Positions 33,856 through 42,541 are shown, counted from the first letter of the stretch. The stretch: 44,141 nt of DNA from Tissierellia bacterium (GCA_012518035.1 JAAYTL010000049.1:1-44141); one strand, 5' to 3'. Program-made: numbers and translations. Notes: generated by a model from the sequence alone, not told the origin.

Positions 33856-35617
33856 AATCTTCTTTTCTATGGCTTGGAGTATCTCCCCTCCCTATATTTT
33901 AATGCTGGTATTAGATACTCTACTTCCAAGCCTTCACATATTTACTAATGTTATACTACCTAAATACTTAATAGATGAATTAACAGGTGGCATGAACAAG
34001 GATAGGCTGATACTCTTTGGTTCCCTGATAGTATTGTCAAATCTATGTTTTACCTTCTTAACCAATACCACTAAGAAGTATATGGAAGTTAAGAAAGTCT
34101 ATATGGCTGATAAGTTTAGCCAGGCCATGGCCAAAAAGATTATGAATGTAGAGTTTTCCTATTTAGAGAATCCATACTATCTGGACTTAAAGGAAAGGGC
34201 TGTATTTGCCATCAATAACCAGGGAACCCTACAAAATTTAATCAGTAACCTGGCCATAGTATTGAAGAATCTACTTACTATTATAGGATTGTTAGCCATA
34301 ATGTTTACCTTGAGCTGGATTTTGGTTTTATTATTAATAATTACCATCATAATATCCCTCTTGATATATAAGTCCTTTGTGGCCTATCAGATGAATTTTT
34401 TCCAAGAAATTATACCTGTAAACCGTAGGTATGGATACTATATGGGTTTTGCCTTTGATGAAAAAATTCAAAAAGATATTAGACTATATAATATGAATAA
34501 AATGATGATTGATAGGGTTACCTACTATAACAATGAAATCAACACCTGGTTCTCTGCCTATTACAAAAAACAGGGCTTGTTCCTAAGTCTATATGGGATA
34601 GTAAATGACTTACAGGCAACCCTAGCCTATGGTTATGTAGGTTTAAGGGTTATTTCTGATAGATTTGGGGGAAGGATTTCACTGGGTTCTTTCACCATGT
34701 ATGTTGCAGCTGCTATTAACTTTACTACAGCTACAGTGGAGTTAGGCTCCGGTCTGATGAGGTTGATACAGATGCTAGGTTATCTTGAACCCTTTGTGGA
34801 GTTTATGTCCCTTCCAGATGAAGATGTTAGAGAGGGTAGATTTGAGCTCACTGGTGATATTGAATCCATTGAATTTTCAAATGTATCCTTTAAATATCCA
34901 GGTAGTGACAGCTTAGTTCTTGAAGATATCTCCTTTAAGATCAAAAAGGGCGAAAAGATTTCCATAGTTGGACTAAATGGAGCCGGGAAAACCACCATGA
35001 TAAAATTAATCTGTAGGCTGTATCAGCCCACTAAGGGAAAGATTTTGATAAATGGTCGTGATGTTTTTGAATATGATCACAAGTCCTACATGGATAAGAT
35101 TGCTGCTGTTTTTCAGGATTATAAACTTTTTGCCTTTAGCATCGATGAAAACATCACCTGTAAGGAAATTAATGCTGACCCTGAAAGAACGAGAACCATA
35201 ATTAAAGAAGTAGGATTAAAGGAAAAGATTGATGATTTACCTGATGGTTTATCCAGCCTTTATGGAAAGGCTTACGACGATAAGGGGATTGAGATGTCCG
35301 GTGGAGAAGGTCAAAAAATTGCTATTGCTAGGGCCCTTTATAAGGATGCTTCCTTGATTATATTGGATGAGCCCACCAGTGCCTTGGACCCCTTAGCAGA
35401 AGCTGAAATCTACGAACACTTCAATAGTATGGTAGGAGACAAGACCGCCATCTACATCTCTCATAGGATGTCTAGCAGTGTCTTCTGTGATAGGATTTTA
35501 GTCATTGAAGGTGGTAAAATTTCAGCATATGATACCCATGAAAACCTACTTAAAAATAAGGATAGCCTATATGCTAAACTTTTCAACTCCCAGGCGGCAA
35601 ATTATGAATTAGCTTAA
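33833..35617 (+). CDS. ABC exporter half-transporter, second subunit
   Basis: 594 aa from the ATG at 33833, preceded by GGGGG at 8-base spacing; the open frame reaches back to 33740 inside the previous gene but without a start signal. About six membrane helices (20-320), Walker A GLNGAGKTT (about 380-388), signature MSGGEGQKIAIARAL, Walker B LIILDEPTSALD, and H-loop ISHRMSS. Both subunits keep the catalytic Glu, unlike heterodimers with one degenerate site, but both have unusual signature motifs. The 23-base overlap with the first subunit implies coupled translation. Confidence 0.88.
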   Translation: MKHMQKLKIFFSMAWSISPPYILMLVLDTLLPSLHIFTNVILPKYLIDELTGGMNKDRLILFGSLIVLSNLCFTFLTNTTKKYMEVKKVYMADKFSQAMAKKIMNVEFSYLENPYYLDLKERAVFAINNQGTLQNLISNLAIVLKNLLTIIGLLAIMFTLSWILVLLLIITIIISLLIYKSFVAYQMNFFQEIIPVNRRYGYYMGFAFDEKIQKDIRLYNMNKMMIDRVTYYNNEINTWFSAYYKKQGLFLSLYGIVNDLQATLAYGYVGLRVISDRFGGRISLGSFTMYVAAAINFTTATVELGSGLMRLIQMLGYLEPFVEFMSLPDEDVREGRFELTGDIESIEFSNVSFKYPGSDSLVLEDISFKIKKGEKISIVGLNGAGKTTMIKLICRLYQPTKGKILINGRDVFEYDHKSYMDKIAAVFQDYKLFAFSIDENITCKEINADPERTRTIIKEVGLKEKIDDLPDGLSSLYGKAYDDKGIEMSGGEGQKIAIARALYKDASLIILDEPTSALDPLAEAEIYEHFNSMVGDKTAIYISHRMSSSVFCDRILVIEGGKISAYDTHENLLKNKDSLYAKLFNSQAANYELA

Positions 35618-35618
35618 A

Positions 35619-35652
35619 AAGAGACAGCCATTAGAATACTTGGCTGTCTCTT
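35619..35652. terminator. Bidirectional terminator between the ABC operon and the HD-GYP gene
   Basis: Perfect 12-base-pair stem AAGAGACAGCCA / TGGCTGTCTCTT with a 10-base loop. The minus-strand side has TTTTT; the stem overlaps the last codons of the HD-GYP gene. Confidence 0.8.
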
Positions 35653-36437
35653 AAATCTACATTTATATTCGCAAGCTCATGGGCCCTTTTAAAATCTTCA
35701 TGGTACTCCATGAAAACATCCACCATTATAGGGTCAAAATGCTTGCCCCTCTGTTTACTGATTAATTGCAAGCTCTTAGCATGGGAATAGGCTTCCTTGT
35801 AGACTCTTTTTGAACGCAAGGCATCATAAACATCCACTATAGCCATTATTCTACCAGAAATTGGAATTTCTTCACCCTTTAATCCATAAGGATAGCCTGT
35901 ACCATCCCACCTTTCATGATGGGAAATTGTTATGTCCATACCCATTTCTAGGAAGGAGTTACCCTTATACTGACTATAGACTTCCTTTATAGTCTCATAG
36001 CCAATGATTACATGGTTTTTCATAATCTCAAACTCTTCAGCAGTAAGTCTTCCCTTTTTTAGGAGTATACCGTCTGGAATTCCCACCTTGCCTATATCAT
36101 GTAAGGGGCTGGCATTATAGATGTTTTCTATAAATGCATCATCTATCAAGGCCTTATACTTTGTGTATTTTCTCAAGTATATGGCCATCAACCTGCATAG
36201 GGTAGCGGTTCTTTCAACATGATTGCCAGTTTCATCATCCCTTGATTCAGCTAATTTTACTAAGGCGAAGATTGTAGCCATCTGAGCTTTGGAGATTTCA
36301 TTTACCTTCTCGTTAACAAGCTCTTCTAGATGATTTGTATAATTCTGGAGCATCTCCCTACTGATTAATAGCTCCTCGTTCTTTTCTTCGAACTTCTTAG
36401 ATAGCTCTGAATACTTTATCATTAAATCTGTCATCAA
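35631..36437 (-). CDS. HD-GYP domain phosphodiesterase, probably the 3' part of a split gene
   Basis: 268 aa from a TTG at 36437, but there is no ribosome site there and the same frame is open for 40 more codons, up to 36557, without any ATG, GTG or TTG. Residues about 1-55 form a coiled coil; the HD-GYP domain follows with HVERTATLCRLM, HDIGKVGIPDGIL, NHVIIGYETIKE, HHERWDGTGYP and AIVDVYDAL, all ligands intact. Such domains hydrolyse cyclic di-GMP. The upstream MBL gene ends in another frame inside the same open stretch, so both may once have been one sensor-phosphodiesterase. See the junction entry. Confidence 0.85.
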   Translation of the reverse strand: MMTDLMIKYSELSKKFEEKNEELLISREMLQNYTNHLEELVNEKVNEISKAQMATIFALVKLAESRDDETGNHVERTATLCRLMAIYLRKYTKYKALIDDAFIENIYNASPLHDIGKVGIPDGILLKKGRLTAEEFEIMKNHVIIGYETIKEVYSQYKGNSFLEMGMDITISHHERWDGTGYPYGLKGEEIPISGRIMAIVDVYDALRSKRVYKEAYSHAKSLQLISKQRGKHFDPIMVDVFMEYHEDFKRAHELANINVDLRDSQVF

Positions 36438-36534
36438 TCTAGTAAGATTATGGCTATCAATCTGGTCGGCAAACCTATCTAGCTGAAGCTTATAAAAATC
36501 ATCTATTAGGTTGTCATTATTTTCTATGTCTAAA

Positions 36535-36557
36535 CTAACGATGGCTAAGACCCCTTT
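36535..36557 (-). other. Probable frameshift junction between the MBL and HD-GYP frames
   Basis: The MBL frame stops at 36535-36537 (TAG), while the HD-GYP frame is closed upstream only by a TAG at 36558-36560. In the 23-base overlap lies a GGGG run (36551-36554). Removing one G would join YYLLER to LAIVSLDIENND and give one protein of about 590 residues. A loss-of-frame mutation, a sequencing error in the homopolymer or recoding could explain it. Confidence 0.65.
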
Positions 36558-37374
36558 CTAATAAATAATAGTCAAACCCAATATGCTCCTCTTTCTTCAA
36601 TAGGTTAATTAGATAGTTTAAATCTTCCTTTGAATCAATCAGGCTACCATGTTGGGGTGCTACTAATACTGGATCTATTCTTTCTATTTGCTCTAGGGCA
36701 TATCTCAAAGAAGCGGCGGAATTCATCTTCCGTCTATGAAAATCCAAGATTCCATGAACCTTACAATCCCTCTTACTTATTGGACAGGTCTTTTGAGTCT
36801 CACAATCTTTGCACTCCTGGGGTATGGAGCAATATAAGCTCCAATTTATATCATAGCTCCCAAATATGTCACTGGAAAAAAGGGTTTTCGTTTTACAATC
36901 ATAGGTTATAAAACTGCCCGCTTCATGGACATAAGGAGTCTGGTAAAACTCGAGTCTTCGTCCACTCTTTAAGGTATAGGAATATCCTAAATCTTCAATG
37001 CAGAGTTTGGGAGTTTTTGTGGAATAATAATTGATGAAAACATTATTCTCCTTGTGGGAGATAATCTTTAACTCTGGATTATCTATAATGCCTTCTAGAT
37101 GGGGTAAACTTCCACATAAATCTGGATCAGTATGATGATAAATCAGGGTAGTTATATTCTTAGGATTTATACCAAGTCTTAGAATTTTCAACATAACTGT
37201 ACTGAAGTCTTCTCTACTTCCCCCATCAATGAGGACTACTTCCTCATCTTCCACAATTATATAGGGATTACAATGTAAGCCTGCCTTGTCATCATTAAAA
37301 CCTACCCAATAGATTCCATTTGCTATTTTAATTGATTCAAAGTAGTCTAAATCATTATTTATTATATCGGCCAT
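36535..37374 (-). CDS. MBL-fold di-iron protein (ODP-like oxygen sensor domain)
   Basis: 279 aa. Metallo-beta-lactamase fold of the flavodiiron type without the flavodoxin domain. Ligand positions: His81, Asp83 and Asp85 (HTDPDL; the family has HxExDH, so Glu became Asp and the last His is Leu86), His150, Asp169 (FSSDIFG) and His242 (APQHGSL). A Cys cluster, C188-C191-C197-C204, lies between Asp169 and His242. Proteins with this domain bind O2 at a di-iron site and are fused to signalling domains (ODP). The loss of one His fits a sensor better than an O2 reductase; this is inference. The ATG has AAGGAG upstream. Confidence 0.8.
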   Translation of the reverse strand: MADIINNDLDYFESIKIANGIYWVGFNDDKAGLHCNPYIIVEDEEVVLIDGGSREDFSTVMLKILRLGINPKNITTLIYHHTDPDLCGSLPHLEGIIDNPELKIISHKENNVFINYYSTKTPKLCIEDLGYSYTLKSGRRLEFYQTPYVHEAGSFITYDCKTKTLFSSDIFGSYDINWSLYCSIPQECKDCETQKTCPISKRDCKVHGILDFHRRKMNSAASLRYALEQIERIDPVLVAPQHGSLIDSKEDLNYLINLLKKEEHIGFDYYLLERGLSHR

Positions 37375-37455
37375 TCTATTCTCCTTATTAATATGAAATT
37401 GTCCTCATATTACATTATAACTAAGTTTAGGTTTATTTTAAAGATTTTGAACAGA

Positions 37456-38691
37456 TTAATTGGCTTTACAGTAGGCATCGATTGAGTCAGCTACATTTTT
37501 GGCTCTTACAACTGCTTCAACAACAGTCTTAGCCCCTGTCACAACGTCACCTGATGCAAATACACCCTTCCTTGTGGTTTCACCTGTTTCACTGGTTAAT
37601 AATAATCCACATGTTGTTGTATCAAAACCCTTGTTATTAACGACTATATTATTCTTTGGATTTTGGCTGACAGCTATTATCACAGCATCACATTTAAATA
37701 AGCTTTCTGAATTCTCTATCTCTTTTAGTAGTTTTTCGCCATTTTCATCAACTGCTATTTCAGTTTTTCTATATATAAGTCCTTCATCTACTATTTCTAC
37801 AGGTGTCTTAAACAGCTCGAAGTCTATTCCCTCATCCTTGGCTTCTTCTATCTCGTGCCTTGTTGCTGTCATGCTCTCAAAATCTCTCCTATAGATTATA
37901 CTAACTTCTTTGACTCCGTTTCTTTTCGCTGTCCTAGCTGCATCCATGGCTGTATTACCGGCACCGATAACCGCTACCTTATCACCTAGACTATATACCG
38001 ATGGAGACTTTAAATAATCAATAGCATAGTGAGCATTACCTAAACTTTCTCCCTTAATATTTAAAGTCCTAGGATTCCATACTCCTGTACCAATAAAAAT
38101 CGCCTTGTAACCATCTTCAAATAGCTTGTCAATGGTTAAGACAGGTCCTATTAGGGTATTGGGTCTAATCTTAACACCTAACTCAATCAACATATCATGA
38201 AACCTGTCCAATACATCTTTGGATAATCTAAAGTCTGGAATTCCATATCTTAAAACCCCACCTATTTTCTCGTTGGTTTCAAACATGGTAACCTTATAAC
38301 CCCTACGGGCTAATGTTACAGCTATAGTTAACCCTGCTGGGCCAGAACCTACTATGGCTATTCTATCCTTATTAAGTTCACTTGGTTTTATTTGGACATT
38401 TCTTAAGTATTCCGTAGAAATCTTCTCTTCCATTTTATAGAAGTCTATCGGTTCTCCCTTTATTCCCTTGATACAATTCCCCTTACATAGGTTTTCATGG
38501 GGACAAACAACTGCACACATGGCAGAAAGAGGATTGTTGTCAAATAAAATCTCCCCAGCCTGTTGGAGATTATCTTCCCTTATCAATTGAATAATCTCTG
38601 GTATGGGAGTGTTAATTGGACACATTTCCATACATCTTGGCTTTTTACACAATATACACCTATTTGCCTCATCAATTAGCTCTCGATACAT
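37456..38691 (-). CDS. GltD-like NAD(P)-dependent FAD/Fe-S oxidoreductase
   Basis: 411 aa. The N-terminal iron-sulfur domain has CILCKKPRCMEMCP and CAVVCPHENLCKGNC (residues 12-75), followed by FAD Rossmann motif IAIVGSGPAGLT and NAD(P) motif VAVIGAGNTAMDAARTAKR, ending ASGDVVTGAKTVVEAV. This is the small-subunit architecture of glutamate synthase, the electron-input subunit PreT of dihydropyrimidine dehydrogenase, and NfnB. No large partner is adjacent, so its electron acceptor is unknown. The start ATG has only a weak ribosome site. It is probably transcribed alone. Confidence 0.88.
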   Translation of the reverse strand: MYRELIDEANRCILCKKPRCMEMCPINTPIPEIIQLIREDNLQQAGEILFDNNPLSAMCAVVCPHENLCKGNCIKGIKGEPIDFYKMEEKISTEYLRNVQIKPSELNKDRIAIVGSGPAGLTIAVTLARRGYKVTMFETNEKIGGVLRYGIPDFRLSKDVLDRFHDMLIELGVKIRPNTLIGPVLTIDKLFEDGYKAIFIGTGVWNPRTLNIKGESLGNAHYAIDYLKSPSVYSLGDKVAVIGAGNTAMDAARTAKRNGVKEVSIIYRRDFESMTATRHEIEEAKDEGIDFELFKTPVEIVDEGLIYRKTEIAVDENGEKLLKEIENSESLFKCDAVIIAVSQNPKNNIVVNNKGFDTTTCGLLLTSETGETTRKGVFASGDVVTGAKTVVEAVVRAKNVADSIDAYCKAN

Positions 38692-38940
38692 ACCATCACT
38701 CTTTCTTTAATTTTTGAACTCAATTATTAGTGATACCCTTAGAAAGGATTTCTAATCATAAAATCTTTAATGTTGCTTCTCATCTAATCTATTATACATG
38801 ACATTTAAGTTTTGTAAAATAAATTGTCTTATTAAGCCTGAATAATATGAATAATAATTAATAATAGATTTATTATAAATAGAAAGCCCATTAAAGGGTA
38901 TAAATTATGATAATTTATAGAATAAATGGAGGTGGAAACA

Positions 38941-40728
38941 CTGAAAAACAAACTCCTTATAGTTATAATTGCCCTATTGATACTCTTTAGTCCCATAGAC
39001 GTTTTTGCTGATGAAGACTTAATTATTTCATCTTGGTTGGTGGAGGCAGAATTAAAGGAAGATGGGTCCTTGGCTATTATTAAGGACGTAACCTATGACT
39101 TTAATAGCTCCTTCAACGGCATATATATGGATATAATCCTAGATGATATGATGGAAATAAAGGATCTCCAAGTCTTCGAACTAGAATCAGGCCAAGAGAT
39201 TGAATACAGCCAAGACCAAAGGGCCAAAAAAGGCCAAAGTCAAGTCTATAGCATGGACTTGACAGCTAATAGTGCCAATATCATGGTCTTTTCTCCATCG
39301 GAAGATGAGATTAAAACCTTTAGGTTCAAATATTTACTTACTAATGTAGCAAGTAGACACACAGATACAGGGGAACTCTACTTCAAATTAATAGGAGCAA
39401 ATAACGAAACTCCTATAGATTATTTTAAAGCTACCATAGAACTTCCAAGTTTTTCTCAAAATGATGTAAAAATCTTCGCCCACGGCCCATTACATGGCAA
39501 AACATACTATGACAAGGAGGTCGTAGTCTTAGAAGTCAATGACCTCCCTGCTAAAACCTTTGTTGAAACCAGGATTCTATTTCCTCAAGACTACATTCCT
39601 TTAGCTAGCAGACAGGGTAATAGGTCCTTGGAAGAAATTCTTGATGAAGAAGAAAGCTTGCTAGAAAAGATTAGAGAAGATGCTGTAAGAAGGGAAAATC
39701 GGAAATCCATATTAAATAAGATTTCCCTTGGACTAAGTGCCCTTGGCCTTTTGATTTTGGGTTTCCTTGTTACTAGGTTAAAAAGAAATCCAGATATATT
39801 TACCAATATGAAGGATATATATCCTGATGAAATAAGCCCAGCAGAGTTGAGCCTATTTATGAATTTAAGCATAGGCCCTAGAGCCTATATTGCAACCCTC
39901 TTAGATTTGGCAAGAAGGGAATATTTAAGACTTGAAACAATAACATCTACTGATATTAAGAAAAAGACAAAGGTGAGAGAATCAGATACTTATCTATTTA
40001 TAAAAAATGATACTCCCACAAATAAGCTACTTAAGCATGAAGAATTCCTCATGAGTTGGTTCTTTAATACTATAGGAGATGGTAAAAAGCTAACCACAGC
40101 TGAGATAGATGGTTACCGTGAAAAATATTCCACTAACTTTTATAAGGAACAGTCAGCCTGGTCTAAGCTGGTAAAGGATGAACTCTTATCCCGAGAATAT
40201 TATGACCCACGAGGAAAGACTTATGGGGTTTTTACCCTTGTAATCAGCCTTTTCCTATTTGTTTTAAGTATTGTAAGCCTGGTCAACGAAGGGCTATTTG
40301 GAATTCTCTTGTTGCTTATTAGTTTTATAATGATGATTTATGGAATTACCCTCTTCCAAAGAAAGTCTGAAAGAGGATATATCCAATATCAATTATGGAA
40401 GGATTTTAAGAAGAATAATCAAGTGAAAGGCTCAGAAGGTCTAGGTCTCTCTACTGATTTAGCTATAATTTACCTAATAGCCTTAGGCTTACCTATGAAG
40501 GACTTAGATGAATATAGGAAATCAGTGGATTTTGAGTACTATCCGATGCACTGGGGTTATTTCTTCTTCCTAACCAATAGTCAGGGTGGTTCTAGGTTTG
40601 AAGACAGTTTTAATAAGAGCTTCTATGGCAATGCTACTAATTCATCTTCCAGCTCCTTTGGTGGTGGAGGCGGCTTTTCAGCCGGTGGTGGAGGCGGTGT
40701 TGGTGGAAGCGGCTCCGGTGGATTTTAA
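38941..40728 (+). CDS. DUF2207 domain membrane protein
   Basis: 595 aa if translation begins at CTG 38941, which has GGAGG 8 bases upstream; the ATG at 38926 contains that very site and the GTG at 38932 overlaps it. Order: signal peptide (ending VFADED), DUF2207 beta-rich extracellular domain (about 25-240, with SSFNGIYMDIILDDMMEI), coiled stretch, membrane helix about 258-280, cytoplasmic domain, two helices about 430-475, and a Gly-rich tail (GGGGGFSAGGGGGVGGSGSGGF cited in part) typical of this family. Function unknown. It lies 19 bases upstream of the ATP-cone gene and is probably co-transcribed. Confidence 0.85.
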   Translation: MKNKLLIVIIALLILFSPIDVFADEDLIISSWLVEAELKEDGSLAIIKDVTYDFNSSFNGIYMDIILDDMMEIKDLQVFELESGQEIEYSQDQRAKKGQSQVYSMDLTANSANIMVFSPSEDEIKTFRFKYLLTNVASRHTDTGELYFKLIGANNETPIDYFKATIELPSFSQNDVKIFAHGPLHGKTYYDKEVVVLEVNDLPAKTFVETRILFPQDYIPLASRQGNRSLEEILDEEESLLEKIREDAVRRENRKSILNKISLGLSALGLLILGFLVTRLKRNPDIFTNMKDIYPDEISPAELSLFMNLSIGPRAYIATLLDLARREYLRLETITSTDIKKKTKVRESDTYLFIKNDTPTNKLLKHEEFLMSWFFNTIGDGKKLTTAEIDGYREKYSTNFYKEQSAWSKLVKDELLSREYYDPRGKTYGVFTLVISLFLFVLSIVSLVNEGLFGILLLLISFIMMIYGITLFQRKSERGYIQYQLWKDFKKNNQVKGSEGLGLSTDLAIIYLIALGLPMKDLDEYRKSVDFEYYPMHWGYFFFLTNSQGGSRFEDSFNKSFYGNATNSSSSSFGGGGGFSAGGGGGVGGSGSGGF

Positions 40729-40746
40729 TTGTAAAGGAGGCTTTAT

Positions 40747-41022
40747 ATGTTGAGAGTATATAAGCGAAGTGGTAGAATAGAAAACTTTGACAACCACAGG
40801 CTGATGACCAGTCTGTTAAATACTGGATATGATATGAACTTTACCCTTAATCAAAGGGAATCTGAATTGCTGGTTGAAGAGATCAAAGACAAGATAATTG
40901 ATATTAGAGAAGAAGATGGTTTGACCTCTACCTTTGAAATCAGGGCCCTAGTAACCTATATCTTGAGAAAAAGAGGCTACTCGGATTTAGCCTACCACTA
41001 TTATAAAAACAGATTTAATTAA
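40747..41022 (+). CDS. Stand-alone ATP-cone domain protein
   Basis: 91 aa, almost exactly one ATP-cone domain: RVYKRSGRIENFDNHRLMTS at the start, then LLVEEIKDKIIDI, TFEIRALVTYILRKRGYSDL and AYHYYKNRF at the end. In ribonucleotide reductases and NrdR this domain binds ATP/dATP and reports nucleotide status. Here there is no catalytic or zinc-ribbon part. The ATG follows AAAGGAGGC. It comes after the DUF2207 gene with 18 bases between and ends at a terminator. Its partner is not visible; no nrd gene lies in the window. Confidence 0.85.
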   Translation: MLRVYKRSGRIENFDNHRLMTSLLNTGYDMNFTLNQRESELLVEEIKDKIIDIREEDGLTSTFEIRALVTYILRKRGYSDLAYHYYKNRFN

Positions 41023-41025
41023 AAT

Positions 41026-41060
41026 ATCCCCTATAATTTGCCTAGCAATTTATAGGGGAT
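41026..41060. terminator. Bidirectional terminator after the ATP-cone gene
   Basis: 16-base arms ATCCCCTATAATTTGC / GCAATTTATAGGGGAT with one mismatch and a 3-base loop, followed by TTTCTTCTT. It lies between convergent genes. Confidence 0.8.
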
Positions 41061-41081
41061 TTCTTCTTCAATATGCAAATA

Positions 41082-41495
41082 TTAATCATCATTTTCAAGT
41101 AATACCTTGGCACAATAGTTAATGACATCACTTCTTTTTATTATTCCAATAAATGTTTCCTCATCATCTACCACAGGAACAAAATTTTGATTTTGTACTA
41201 GGGTTACCAGGTCCATGATATTTGAGTTTATGGATACTGACTTACACCTTGTATGTCTCTCTACATCTTTGATAGAAACCTTGCTGGTATCCTTTATTGT
41301 AAGTCCAGGAGTGTTCTTTAATTTCCACAATAAATCTCCTTCTGTAATGGTTCCCACATATCTGCCATCCTTCTCTATCAGTGGTATAGCAGAATATGTA
41401 TGGTGTTCCATCTTTTCTAATACCTGCCTCATTGTCGAATCTGTTGTTGCATAGATTATTTCACTTTTTGGTGTTAAGAAAAATGCTATATTCAT
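41082..41495 (-). CDS. CBS-domain pair protein
   Basis: 137 aa comprising two CBS motifs: residues about 10-68 (TMRQVLEKMEHHTYSAIPLIEKDGRYVGTITEGDLL cited in part) and 75-130 (NFVPVVDDEETFIGIIKRSDVI). CBS pairs bind adenosine nucleotides such as AMP, ATP or c-di-AMP and regulate other proteins. No enzyme domain is attached. The start follows AAAGGGGAATG. It is 20 bases downstream of the threonine aldolase gene, so the two could be co-transcribed. Confidence 0.87.
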   Translation of the reverse strand: MNIAFFLTPKSEIIYATTDSTMRQVLEKMEHHTYSAIPLIEKDGRYVGTITEGDLLWKLKNTPGLTIKDTSKVSIKDVERHTRCKSVSINSNIMDLVTLVQNQNFVPVVDDEETFIGIIKRSDVINYCAKVLLENDD

Positions 41496-41515
41496 CTCAT
41501 TCCCCTTTTCTAGTT

Positions 41516-42541
41516 TTAAGAATTCTTTCTAAAAAACCCTATTAACTTGTCTATACTTTCTTGGCTGGTAGCCCAAGAGGTTACAAGTCTTATGACTGAG
41601 CTGTTATCATCTACCTTTCCAAGAGTATAAAATGCAAATTCTTCAGATAACTTTTTAATCAAGTCATTGGGTAATATTGGGAAAATCTGATTAGAACAAG
41701 GTTCTGCAAAAAACTTATACCCAAGTTCTTTTAATACTTCGGTTACTTGCTCAGCCATCTTGTTAGCATGTTCAGCCAATTCAAAAAACAGGTTATCCTC
41801 AAATAAGGCTTCAAATTGTATGCCTAAGAGAAATCCCTTAGAAAGCATAGCCCCTTTTTGCTTAAGCAGATATCTGAAATCTTCCTTTAAATCATCTCTG
41901 GTAATAACTATTGCTTCCCCTAGATAGGCCCCGTTCTTGGTTCCTCCTATATAGAAAACGTCGGTCAAATCAGCTATATCCTTTAAGCTAAGGTCATTTA
42001 TTCTACTTGTTAAGGCGGAACCCAACCTTGCCCCGTCTAAGAATAAGTAGAGCCCCTTCTCCCTACATAAGTTGCTTATAGCTGTCAACTCTGCCTTAGT
42101 ATATACAGTTCCAAATTCTGTTGAGTTAGATATATAAACCATCTTTGGTTGGGGTCTAGTCTCTGTGGAATATATATCAAGTCCTTGCTTAATAGCCTCT
42201 AGAGTTAGCTTACCCTCCTTACTCGGAACACTAATTATTTTATGTCCAGTTGCTTCGATAGCCCCAGTTTCATTGGTAAATATATGACCTGTATCAGCAG
42301 CAATCACTGCTTGATGGGGTCTCAAAAAAGAGGAAATTACTAATAGATTTGCCTGAGTCCCCCCAGATGTAAATTGAATTTCTGCATTTGGATCAGCGAT
42401 TATTCCCCTAATATAGTCTCTTGCTCTATTACTATGGATATCACTTCCATATCCAGCATTTTGCTCCAAATTGGATTTTTTCATATAATCTAAAATCCTT
42501 GGATGGGCACCCTCACTATAATCACTGGCGAAACTATACAT
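41516..42541 (-). CDS. ltaE: Low-specificity L-threonine aldolase family, PLP enzyme
   Basis: 341 aa from the ATG at 42541, with GGAGG 8 bases upstream; an ATG at 42556 overlaps the site. Fold type I PLP enzyme of the beta-eliminating lyase family: FASDYSEGAHPRIL at the N-terminus, GGTQANLL, HIFTNETGAIEATGHKI, LFLDGARLGSAL (PLP-binding Asp), and DVFYIGGTKNGAYLGEA with the Schiff-base Lys. It cleaves L-threonine or L-allo-threonine to glycine and acetaldehyde in the cytosol. The exact substrate among related beta-hydroxy amino acids is not certain. Confidence 0.88.
   Translation of the reverse strand: MYSFASDYSEGAHPRILDYMKKSNLEQNAGYGSDIHSNRARDYIRGIIADPNAEIQFTSGGTQANLLVISSFLRPHQAVIAADTGHIFTNETGAIEATGHKIISVPSKEGKLTLEAIKQGLDIYSTETRPQPKMVYISNSTEFGTVYTKAELTAISNLCREKGLYLFLDGARLGSALTSRINDLSLKDIADLTDVFYIGGTKNGAYLGEAIVITRDDLKEDFRYLLKQKGAMLSKGFLLGIQFEALFEDNLFFELAEHANKMAEQVTEVLKELGYKFFAEPCSNQIFPILPNDLIKKLSEEFAFYTLGKVDDNSSVIRLVTSWATSQESIDKLIGFFRKNS

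Noticed and set aside
36535-36557. Programmed +1 frameshift at CTTAGCC between the MBL and HD-GYP frames
   Set aside because: It resembles the yeast Ty1 site only in part and no bacterial stimulator is visible; a one-base change in the GGGG run is simpler. Kept only as a remote possibility.
37499-37894. 131-aa plus-strand frame rich in Ser/Thr/Val
   Set aside because: It is antisense to the GltD-like gene, and its composition is what reverse-complemented coding sequence gives.
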